A stretch of DNA of 64,000 bases from NCBI GenBank assembly GCA_003248315.1, contig QKWM01000004.1, positions 806,001 to 870,000 on the forward strand. Direction: 5' to 3'. Shown here one piece after another: positions 34,985-43,594 of the stretch. The stretch's first letter is position 1, and each line of letters begins with the position of its first letter. The position numbers were made by a program, and so were the translations under genes. Source of the DNA: Streptomyces sp. SW4 (GTDB lineage: Bacteria; Actinomycetota; Actinomycetes; Streptomycetales; Streptomycetaceae). Under the pieces are notes generated by a model. It did not search any database and was not told the DNA's origin. It was given only the letters and a program-made list of their open reading frames with translations.

Positions 34985-37489
34985 GTGACCCCCCGTCCCC
35001 CGTCCAGTGGTCCGGACCCGAAGCAGCCGGCCGAGGAACAGAGCGCCGCGAAGAAGGCGGTGGCGCGCAAGACGCCCGCCGAGCCGAAGCCCGCGAAGAA
35101 GGCCGCGGCGAAGACGGCCGCGGCGAAGAAGACGGCCCCGGAGAAGGCGGTCACGAAGAAGGCCGCCGCCAAGAAGACGGCGGCCCCGAAGAAGGCCGCC
35201 GCGAAGAAGACGGCCGTCGCCAAGAAGACGGCCGCGAAGACCGTGGCGAAGAGCGGCGCCGTCGGGAAGAGCGCGGTGGGGAAGGGCCGTGGGACGTCGA
35301 CGGAGGCCGCCGTCTCCCCGCCCTCGACGCCGCCGACCGGGAGCGGCTGCTCGCCGGCACCCATCACGACCCGCACGCGGTGCTCGGCGCCCACCCGGTG
35401 CCGGGCGGCGTCGCCTTCCGGGCCTTCCGGCCGTACGCCCTCGGGGTCACCGTCGTCTCCGGGGAGCTGCGGGCCGAGCTGCACGACGACGGGGACGGCT
35501 TCTTCTCGGGCGTCGTGCCGCTCGACGAGGTCCCGCCCTACCGGCTGGAGATCCGCTACGAGGGGTCGGTGCAGGAGACGGAGGACGCCTACCGCTTCCT
35601 GCCGACGCTGGGCGATCTCGACCTGCACCTGATCGGCGAGGGCCGGCACGAGCAGCTGTGGCGGGCCCTGGGCGCCGAGCCGATGATCCACCAGGGCGTG
35701 AGCGGCACCCGCTTCACGGTGTGGGCGCCGAACGCGCGCGGCGTCCGGGTGGCCGGCGGGTTCAACTTCTGGACGGCACCGGGCACCCGATGCGCTCCCT
35801 CGGATCCACGGGGGTGTGGGAGCTGTTCCTGCCCGGGATCGGCGAGGGCGAGCGGTACAAGTTCGAGATCACCCGGCCCGACGGCTCCCGGACGCTGCGC
35901 GCCGACCCGCTGGCCCGCCGTACCGAGGAACCGCCCGCGACCTCGTCCGTGGTGCACGCCTCGCACTACGCGTGGGGCGACGCGGACTGGCTCGCCCGCC
36001 GGGCGGACGCGCCCGCGCACGAGGCCCCGATGTCCGTCTACGAGGTGCATCTGCCGTCCTGGCGCCCCGGCCTCACCTACCGCGAGCTGGCCGAGGAGCT
36101 GCCCGCGTACGTCGCGGACCTCGGCTTCACCCATGTCGAGCTGATGCCGGTCGCCGAGCACCCCTTCGGCGGCTCCTGGGGCTACCAGGTCACCGGCTTC
36201 TACGCGCCGACGGCCCGCCTCGGCACCCCCGACGACTTCAAGTACCTGGTCGACCGGCTGCACCAGGCGGGCATCGGCGTCCTGATGGACTGGGTCCCGG
36301 CCCACTTCCCGCGCGACGACTGGGCGCTGGCCGAGTTCGACGGGCGCCCGCTGTACGAGCACGAGGACCCGCTGCGCTCCGCCCACCCCGACTGGGGCAC
36401 GCTGGAGTTCGACTTCGGGCGCCGGGAGGTGCGCAACTTCCTCGTCGCCAACGCCGTGTACTGGTGCGAGGAGTTCCACATCGACGGCCTGCGCGTGGAC
36501 GCCGTCGCCTCGATGCTCTACCTGGACTACTCGCGCGAGCCGGGCCGGTGGACGCCGAACGAGCACGGCGGCCGGGAGAACCTGGACGCGGTGGCCTTCC
36601 TCCAGGAGATGAACGCCACCGTCTACCGGCGGGTGCCGGGCGTGGTGACGATCGCGGAGGAGTCCACGGCCTGGGACGGCGTCACCCGGGCCACCCACCA
36701 CCGGGGCCCGAGCGGCTTCGGCGGCCTCGGCTTCGGGCTGAAGTGGAACATGGGCTGGATGCACGACTCGCTCCAGTACATGAGCCACGACCCGGTCCAC
36801 CGCAAGTACCACCACGGCGAGATGACCTTCTCGATGGTGTACGCGTACAGCGAGAACTACGTGCTGCCGATATCCCACGACGAGGTGGTGCACGGCAAGC
36901 GGTCGCTGGTGTCGAAGATGCCGGGCGACTGGTGGCAGCAGCGCGCCAACCACCGGGCCTACCTGGGCTTCATGTGGGCGCACCCCGGCAAGCAGCTCCT
37001 GTTCATGGGCCAGGAGTTCGCGCAGGGCGCCGAGTGGTCGGAGGCGAACGGCCCCGACTGGTGGCTGCTGGACCCGGAGTACGGGCCGAGCCGGACCACC
37101 GGGGCGTGCGCGACCTGGTCCGCGACCTGAACGCCGTCTACCGGCTCACCCCCGCCCTGTGGCAGCGCGACACCCACCCGGCCGGCTTCGAGTGGGTGGT
37201 CGGGGACGCCGCGAGGACAACGTCTTCGCGTTCCTGCGCCTGGACGCGGACGGCACCCCCTGCTGGCGGTCTCGAACTTCGCCCCGTGGTCCGCCCGACT
37301 ACCGGCTCGGCGTCCCGACGACGTGCCGGCCTGGCACGAGGTCCTCAACACCGACGCGGCGCGCTACGGCGGCGGCGACGTCCGCAACCCCGACCCGGTC
37401 AAGCCGGAGCCCCAGGGATGGCACGGCCGCCCGGCGAGCATCCGCCTGACCCTGCCGCCCTGGCCACGGTCTGGCTGCGGCCGGCCTAG
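34985..37489 (+). CDS. glgB: 1,4-alpha-glucan branching enzyme with Lys/Ala-rich N-terminal tail
   Basis: About 836 residues with roughly six restored bases (near 35300, 35785, 37090, 37215, 37260 and 37310). I chose GTG 34985 because GAGGAGG precedes it by 8 nt; an in-frame GTG at 34934 overlapping the pep2 stop is the alternative. The first ~100 residues are a KKTAAxKK-type repeat resembling histone H1 tails. Then comes a CBM48 pair and the GH13_9 core: [39 protein letters not shown] (nucleophile), TIAEESTAW (acid), [12 protein letters not shown]. It forms alpha-1,6 branches. It shares a CTAG with the convergent helicase gene. Confidence 0.95.
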
Positions 37490-39731
37490 GCGTCGACCAG
37501 CCCCTTCGGCAGCGGCTCGGTGTGCAGGACGCCGAGCCGCTGGGTGGCGCGGGTCAGGGCGACGTAGAGGTCGCTCGTGCCGTAGCGGCCGGGTTCGACG
37601 ACGAGGACGGAGTCGAACTCCAGGCCCTTGGACTGGCGGGGGTCGAGCAGGACGACCGTGCGGGTCAGGTCCGGCTCGGCGCCCGCGGTCACGCCGTCCA
37701 GCCGGGCGGCGAGCGCGCGGTGCAGTTCGCGCGGGGCGATGACGGCGAGCCGGCCCTCGTCGGGGGTGAGTTCGCCGACCGCCTCGGCCACCGCAGACGG
37801 CAGGTCGTCCACGGCGCGGATCCACGGCCGTTCGCCGGTGGAGCGGACCGAGCCGGGCGGTTCGAAGTCCGGGTGCTCGGCGCGGACGACGGCGGCGGCC
37901 ACGTCCATGATCTCGGCGGGCGTGCGGTAGTTGACGCCGAGCCGGGTGTGCTCCCAGCGGTCCTCGACGTAGGGCGCGAGGATCTTCGACCAGGAGCCGA
38001 CGCCGGCCGCCTCCGCGGTCTGCGCCGGGTCGCCGACCAGGGTCATCGAGCGGGTCGGGCAGCGGCGCATCAGCAGCCGCCAGGCCATCGGGACAGCTCC
38101 TGCGCCTCGTCCACGATGATGTGCCCGAACGCCCAGGTGCGGTCGGCCGCGGCGCGTTCGGCGGCGCTGCGGTGGTCCTGCTCCTCCTGCCGTTCGGCGA
38201 ACCGCTCGGCGTCGATGATGTCGTGGGCCAGCAGGACCTCGGCGTCCTCCTCGTCCTTGTCCTCGAACTCGAACGTCCGGGAGGCGTACGACACGTCGAG
38301 CACGCCCTGCGCGTAGGCGACCTGCTCCTGCCGTTCGCGTTCGGCGCGGGAGCGGGCGATCCGGTCGTCGGTGCCCAGCAGTTCGGCCGCCTCGTCCAGC
38401 AGGGGCACGTCGGCGACGGTCCAGTGCCGGGTCACCGGGCGGCGTACGGCGTCGGCGTCCTCGGGCGGCAGGAAGTCCTCCGGCGCGGCGAGGAAGTCGG
38501 CGACCAGGCGCTGCGGGGTGAGCCGGGGCCACAGCCGGTCGATGGCCGACCAGACCTCCGGGTTCTCGGCGAGCTCGTCGCGGATCTGTGTGATGTCGGA
38601 GGCGTCGAGCAGGCTGGAGCCGTCGAAGGGGTCGGTGCCGATGCGTTCGGCGTACAGCTCGGTCAGCGTGTTGAGGATGTGGCCCTCGAAGTGCTCCCGG
38701 GCGGCGTTGTGCGGCAGGTTCGCGGCCCGGGTGCGCTCCCGGGCGACCCCGACCAGGCCGTCGTCGAGCATCAGCACCTCGCGCTCGTGCTCGACGGTGA
38801 TGACCGGGTCGGGCAGCGCCTGCCGGCTGCGGACCACCTCGGCGAGGACGTCGGCCATGTCCGCGCGGCCCTTCACCGCCGCCGCCTCGGGGGTGTCCGT
38901 CGCCGTGGCCCGCACGCCGGGGAAGAGTTCGCCGACCGTCGCCAGCAGCACGCCGGTCTCGCCGAGGGAGGGCAGCACCTCGCCGATGTAGCCGAGGAAG
39001 GCCGGGTTGGGGCCGACGATGAGGACGGCGCGCTTGGCGAGCAGTTCGCGGTGTTCGTACAGGAGGTAGGCGGCGCGGTGCAGGGCGACGGCGGTCTTGC
39101 CGGTGCCCGGTCCGCCCTCGACGACGAGGACGCCCCGGTGCGGGGCGCGGATGATGCGGTCCTGGTCGGCCTGGATGGTGCGCACGATGTCGCCCATGCG
39201 GCCGGTGCGCGCGGAGTTCAGCGCGGCGAGCAGCACGGCGTCGCCGGACGGGTCCTCGTGTCCGGTGCGGGTCTCGTCCCCGAGGTCGAGGATCTCGTCG
39301 TGCAGGGCGGTCACCGTGCGGCCCTCGGTGCTGATGTGCCGGCGGCGGCGCAGGCCCATCGGGGTGTGGCCGGTGGCCAGGTAGAAGGGGCGGGCGACGT
39401 CGGCGCGCCAGTCGATGAGGACCGGGGTGCGTTCGGCGTCGTCGGCGCGCAGGCCGATGCGGCCGATGTGGTGGGCGTCGCCCGAGGTGAGGTCGATGCG
39501 GCCGAAGCAGAGGGAGCCGTCCACCGCGTTGAGCGCGGCGAGCAGCCCGGAGCGCTCGGCGACGAGGATGTCCCGTTCCAGACGGGCCTGCATGGGGGTG
39601 TGGCCCTGCGCGAGCGCGTCGGTGACGCCGCCCTCGGTCTCGCCGCGCAGGGCGTCCACACGCGCGTACAGCCCGTCGATGAATTCCTGCTCCTGCCGCA
39701 ATTCATCGTCCGGAAATCCGGTGTTTGACAA
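37486..39731 (-). CDS. helR: HelD/HelR-like RNA polymerase-associated UvrD-type helicase
   Basis: About 748 residues with one restored base near 38097. It has a long N-terminal coiled coil ([21 protein letters not shown]), Walker [23 protein letters not shown], motif [12 protein letters not shown], motif [11 protein letters not shown] and motif [16 protein letters not shown]. This is superfamily-1A HelD of the actinobacterial class II, which binds RNA polymerase and recycles it; the S. venezuelae HelR relative evicts rifamycin. It starts at TTG 39731, with GGAG 5 nt upstream. I looked for a rifamycin-associated element in the upstream gap and saw none, so rifamycin induction is not supported here. 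The symbol is by family resemblance. Confidence 0.85.
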
Positions 39732-39818
39732 TTCCGCTCCAGCCCCGATATACTGTGCTCACTGAACTTCTTCCGCGACTCCTCCAATATGAAGTCGCGA
39801 ATCACCGAATATACGCAA
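39732..39818 (-). promoter_or_regulatory. AT-rich promoter region of the helicase gene
   Basis: Clearly AT-richer than its surroundings, with TATATCGGG (minus strand, near 39750) resembling a -10, about 20-25 nt before the TTG start. No palindromic element was recognised. Confidence 0.4.
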
Positions 39819-39853
39819 GGAAATCCCCCGGCGCAATTGTCCGGGGGATTTCC
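39819..39853 (-). terminator. strong hairpin terminator after the thioredoxin gene
   Basis: GGAAATCCCCCGG and CCGGGGGATTTCC form a perfect 13-bp stem with a 9-nt loop, 18 bp after the thioredoxin stop. The A/T-rich base of the stem gives a TTTCC tail on the minus strand. Confidence 0.85.
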
Positions 39854-39870
39854 GTGTGCCGGTGGGCCGC

Positions 39871-40200
39871 TCAGAGCACGTCCGCGAGTTCCTCCAGCAG
39901 CCGCCGCTTCGGCCGGGCGCCGACCATGGAGCGCACCGGCTCACCGCCGCTGAAGACCATGAAGGTCGGCATCGACAGCACCTTGTAGGCGTTGGTCGTC
40001 ACCGGGTTCGCGTCGACGTCGAGCTGGACGACGCGGAGCCGGCCGGCCTCCTGCGCGGCCAGCGCGCCGAGCACCGGGCCCATCTGCCGGCACGGCGGGC
40101 ACCAGTCGGCGGTGAACTCCACCAGGACGGGCAGCTCCGCGCCGAGCACCTCCGTCGCGAAGTCGGCGTCGGTCACTTCGTCCACACCGTCGATCACCAT
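39871..40200 (-). CDS. trxA: thioredoxin
   Basis: 109 residues from ATG 40200, chosen because GGGAGG lies 7 nt upstream; an ATG 21 nt earlier has none. The active site is EFTADWCPPCRQMGPVL (Cys-Pro-Pro-Cys instead of the usual CGPC), with the cis-proline in VLSMPTFMVF. It is a cytosolic dithiol oxidoreductase. The start codon lies within the end of the upstream MerR-type regulator gene (7-bp overlap), so the two are co-translated and the regulator probably controls both. CPPC usually raises the redox potential relative to CGPC. Confidence 0.92.
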   Translation of the reverse strand: MVIDGVDEVTDADFATEVLGAELPVLVEFTADWCPPCRQMGPVLGALAAQEAGRLRVVQLDVDANPVTTNAYKVLSMPTFMVFSGGEPVRSMVGARPKRRLLEELADVL

Positions 40201-40594
40201 TCGTGCCCTCCCATTTCGCACCGCGGCTCCGGACCCCCCGGAACCTCCGCCTCGGCTCGCGCGAGCTGTGCGGCGACCATCGACCGGACACCGCTCAGTT
40301 CGCCGATCAGCGCGTCCAGCTCCGCCAGCTTGCGCCGGTAGACCGCGAGCGAGGCCGGACAGGAATCCCCCTCGGGTGCCCGGCCCGCAGGCACTCCACG
40401 AAGGGCCGCGTCTCCTCCAGGTCGAACCCGAAGTCCCGCAGGGTCCGGATCTGCTCCACGAGCCTCAGGTCCCGCTCGTCGTAGGTCCGGTGCCCCTTGC
40501 CGTCCCGGCGCGCGGGCAGCAGCCCGCGCGACTCGTAGTAGCGCAGCGTCCGCGTCGTGGTCCCGGCGCGCGCGGCGAGCTCACCGATTCGCAT
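40194..40594 (-). CDS. MerR-family transcriptional regulator
   Basis: About 133 residues with one restored base near 40380. The winged helix is RIGELAARAGTTTRTLRYYESRGLLPARR, followed by a dimerisation helix. Cysteines at the start of the effector helix (VECLRAGH, DSCPAS) and near the C-terminus (RCEMGGHEW) could sense thiol stress or a metal. Promoter DNA with a 19-bp spacer precedes it. It is co-transcribed with thioredoxin, suggesting a redox-responsive pair. The ligand is unknown. Confidence 0.9.
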
Positions 40595-40601
40595 GCGCCC
40601 G

Positions 40602-40632
40602 AACGTAGCCCTTGACGCCGACGTCAGGGCAA
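40602..40632 (-). promoter_or_regulatory. MerR-type promoter with 19-bp spacer and operator
   Basis: On the minus strand the -35 is TTGCCC (40632-40627) and the -10 is TACGTT (40607-40602), separated by 19 bp. The spacer is filled by an imperfect inverted repeat, CCCTGACG/CGTCAAGGG (40629-40609). An overlong spacer with a dyad is the hallmark of MerR-activated promoters. The ATG is only 7 nt after the -10, so the mRNA is likely leaderless. Confidence 0.7.
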
Positions 40633-40730
40633 GGGCCGCAGGCCCGGGGGCCGGGGGCGCCCCGGGGCCGGGTGCCCTCGCCCGGGGCCGGGGTGCACCG
40701 GGACCGGGGTGCCTTGCGGAAGGGTCGGCG

Positions 40731-41350
40731 CTACGGCAGGGGTCCCGTGAGGTGGGGTGCCGCCGCGTCCGCGCGGCCGGTCAGGAGCAGCAGCAGCGCC
40801 CCGACCGGCCCGCGGATCTCGTCGCCGGCCCCGCGCGTCCAGTCGATGTCGGTGGCGACGAGCCGGGCGCGCGGCAGCGGCCAGGGGCGGGGCGGGAAGC
40901 GCATGGTCCACACCCGCTCGGCGGCGTCGCGCGCGGCCTCGGGCGGCATCGCCCGCTCCCGGCCGAGCGCCAGGGCGATGTCCTGGCCGTGGACGAGGAT
41001 GTCCATCAGCGATTCACGGTGAGTGGTGAACGGCGCGGGCCGGCGGGAGCCGACCGCCGCGCGCAGCCGGGCGACGATCTCGGCGGTGGGCCGCCGGGCC
41101 TCACGGACGGCCGTGTCGTGGATCATCCGGTCGAGGCTGCCCCGGGCGCGGACCAGCTCGCGCACCGCGGTGCCGTAGGAGACGCGCGGGCCGAGGCTCA
41201 GGTGGGCGGCCACGTCCCGCACCCGCCAGTCCCCGCACCGCGTGGGCGCCTCCCACTCCTCGGGGTCAGGCCGGCCAGCAGGTCGGCCAGGCTCTCCCGC
41301 TCCCGGTCGACGGCCCGCCAGCAGTCTTCCGCGTCGAGTACCGCACCCAC
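40731..41350 (-). CDS. DinB/maleylpyruvate-isomerase-like (TIGR03083) protein
   Basis: About 206 residues with one restored base near 41268. It contains the family signature WEAPTRCGDWRVRDVAAHL and the metal-binding-type HRESLMDILVHGQDIALAL. These proteins are mycothiol- or metal-dependent S-transferase-like enzymes of mostly unknown substrate. GTG 41350 has GAGG 8 nt upstream. It is divergent from a MarR regulator, with a palindromic operator between the two starts, so it is probably the regulator's target. Confidence 0.78.
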
Positions 41351-41377
41351 GGCGATCACCTCGCAAAGTGGTAAGCT

Positions 41378-41400
41378 TCTCTGACCAAATTAGTCAGAGA
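41378..41400. promoter_or_regulatory. palindromic MarR operator
   Basis: Perfect 8-bp arms TCTCTGAC and GTCAGAGA around a 7-bp A/T-rich spacer (CAAATTA), located 9 bp before the MarR start and 27 bp before the divergent gene. The size and position suit a MarR dimer. Confidence 0.75.
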
Positions 41401-41409
41401 GGCTGACGA

Positions 41410-41853
41410 GTGTCAAGCGAACTCAGCACGGGCGTGCTCCTGTTCCTCCCCTACCGGGCGCTGGAGAACCGGGTCTTCGCCGCGCTCGCGGAGGCCGGCT
41501 TCGACGACTTCACGCCCGCCCAGGCCCGCGTCCTGCAGCGCATCGGGCCCTCCGGCACCCGGCTGACCGAGCTGGCCGAGCAGGCGCAGGTCACCAAGCA
41601 GACCGCGGGCTTCCTGGTCGACCAGCTCCAGAAGGCCGGGTATGTCACGCGGGTGGCGGACCCGGCCGACCGGCGGGCCCGGCTGGTGTGCCTGTCGGCG
41701 CGGGCGCTGGCCGCCAAGGAGGTGGCCGACGCGGTCGTCGCCGAGGTGGAGCGCGAGTGGGCGGCCCACCTCGGTCGGCGGCGGATGGCACAGCTCAGGG
41801 AGGCCCTGATCCGGCTGCGGGAGATCACCGACCCGTGGGCCGAGACGGACTGA
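41410..41853 (+). CDS. MarR-family transcriptional regulator
   Basis: 147 residues, intact. The winged-helix core runs FTPAQARVLQRIGPSGTRLTELAEQAQVTKQTAGFLVDQLQKAGYVTRVADPADRRARLV, with the wing Asp-Arg pair of MarR proteins. It starts at GTG 41410. It likely represses itself and the divergent DinB-like gene through the adjacent dyad. The ligand is unknown. Confidence 0.9.
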   Translation: MSSELSTGVLLFLPYRALENRVFAALAEAGFDDFTPAQARVLQRIGPSGTRLTELAEQAQVTKQTAGFLVDQLQKAGYVTRVADPADRRARLVCLSARALAAKEVADAVVAEVEREWAAHLGRRRMAQLREALIRLREITDPWAETD

Positions 41854-41932
41854 CCCGCGCGGACACCCGTGGGGGCGCGGGAGGACACGGGGAAGGCGGG
41901 CAGGACATGGAGGGAGACGGGCGCGGAACATG

Positions 41933-41975
41933 CCCGACGCCCGAGTCCCCGGTGGGGCGGGACTCGGGCGTCGGG
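41933..41975. terminator. bidirectional terminator between marR and the dicarboxylate transporter gene
   Basis: Perfect 17-bp arms: CCCGACGCCCGAGTCCC at 41933-41949 and its complement at 41959-41975, with a 9-nt loop. The flanking genes converge on it. Confidence 0.85.
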
Positions 41976-42049
41976 GAGGGGCGGGCGAGGCCGGGCGGCG
42001 AGGCGACGGGGATCGTCCCGGCCGTCCGGCGGCACGGCCGGTCCGGCGT

Positions 42050-43445
42050 TCAGGCCCGGGCCAGCTCCTTCTCGCCGCCCTGCTCCGGCACCTCGCCGTC
42101 GGCGTCGGCCCGCGCCGGGCCGCCGTGACCGTCGTCGAGGAGCGTCTTCTCGTCGAAGGGATCCGGCCGGCGAGCACCTCGTCCACGCGGGCCTTGTCGA
42201 TCTCCTTGGTCCAGGTGCCGATCAGCACGGTGGCCACGGCGTTGCCGGCGAAGTTCGTCAGGGCACGGGCCTCGCTCATGAAGCGGTCGATGCCGACGAT
42301 GAGGCCGACGCCGTCCACCAGGGCGGGCTTGTGGGACTGGAGCCCGCCCGCGAGGGTGGCCAGGCCGGCGCCGGTGACCCCGGCGGCGCCCTTGGAGGCG
42401 ACGAGCAGGAACAGCAGCAGCGGGATCTGCTCGCCGACCGACATCGGCGTCCCCATGGCGTCGGCGATGAACAGCGAGGCCATGGTCATGTAGATCATGG
42501 TGCCGTCGAGGTTGAAGGAGTAGCCGGTCGGAACGGTGATGCCGACCACCGGCTTGCTGACGCCCAGGTGCTCCATCTTCGCGATGAGGCGCGGCAGCGC
42601 CGACTCGGAGGAGGAGGTGGACAGGATCAGCAGGAACTCACGGCCGAGGTACTTGAACAGCGCGAAGGCGTTGATGCCGGAGACGACCCGCAGCAGGGCG
42701 CCGAGCACCACGAAGACGAACAGCACGCAGGTGACGTAGAAGCCGAGCATGAGCACGGCCAGGCTCTTGAGGGCGTCCAGGCCGGCCGAGCCGGTCACGG
42801 CGGCGATGGCACCGAACGCGCCGATCGGGGCGGCCCACATGATCATGGCCAGGACGCGGAAGACCAGCCGCTGGATGTGCTCGATGCCGCGCAGGATCGG
42901 CCGGCCCGCCGGGCCCATGGCCTGCAGTGCGAAACCGCAGAGCAGCGCGATGAGCAGGGCCTGGAGCACCTCGCCCTCGGTGAAGGCGGACACGATGGTG
43001 GTGGGGATGATGCCGAGCAGGAACTCGGTGGTGCCCTGCGCCTCGGCGTCGACCTGCGCGTGGCCGGTCTCCTTCACCGCGTCGGTGACCGCGAGGCCGG
43101 TGCCCGGGTCGAGGACGTTGCCGACGATCAGGCCGATGGTGAGGGCCACCAGGGACATGACCAGGAAGTAGACCAGGGCGATACCGCCGACGGCGCCGAC
43201 CTTCGCGGCCTTGCGGACCGAGCCGATGCCCAGCACGATCGTGCAGAAGATGATCGGCGAGATCATCATCTTGATCAGGTTCACGAAACCGGTGCCGATC
43301 GGCTTCAGCTCCTGCGCGAACCCGGGCGCGGCGAGCCCACGACGATGCCGAGGGCGACCGCGATGATCACCGCTATGTAGAGGTAGTGCGTGCGGTCCCG
43401 TTTGGCTCGGGGTGCGGCAGGTGACGTAGCTGCGCTGCTGGCCAC
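42050..43445 (-). CDS. dctA: sodium/proton:dicarboxylate symporter (DctA/GltP, DAACS family)
   Basis: About 465 residues with bases restored near 42163 and 43336. The start is GTG 43445 with AAGGAGG upstream. Transmembrane helices fill the protein. The family motifs are present: the serine-rich re-entrant hairpin LILSTSSSESALPRL, TVPTGYSFNLDGT, and the C-terminal FAGNAVATVLIGTW. It takes up C4-dicarboxylates or glutamate/aspartate with H+ or Na+. It is divergent from a CitA/DctS-type kinase, its likely regulator. Confidence 0.92.
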
Positions 43446-43594
43446 GGCGGCCCTCCTTGACGACGTCGTCGGTAGTCACCGGCGTGCGGCTCACGTCCGG
43501 GGAGTGGGGGATGCCGTGACTATCTCCCGGGCTGTGCCGGCGGTCACCCTTCCGTTCATTTAGTTCGCGATCGGCCACGCGAGAGACTTGCCGC

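Noticed and set aside
39732..39870. A rifamycin-associated element upstream of the helicase gene
   Set aside because: The only strong dyad there is the 13-bp-arm terminator of the thioredoxin gene; no GC-rich 19-bp-type inverted repeat lies near the start.
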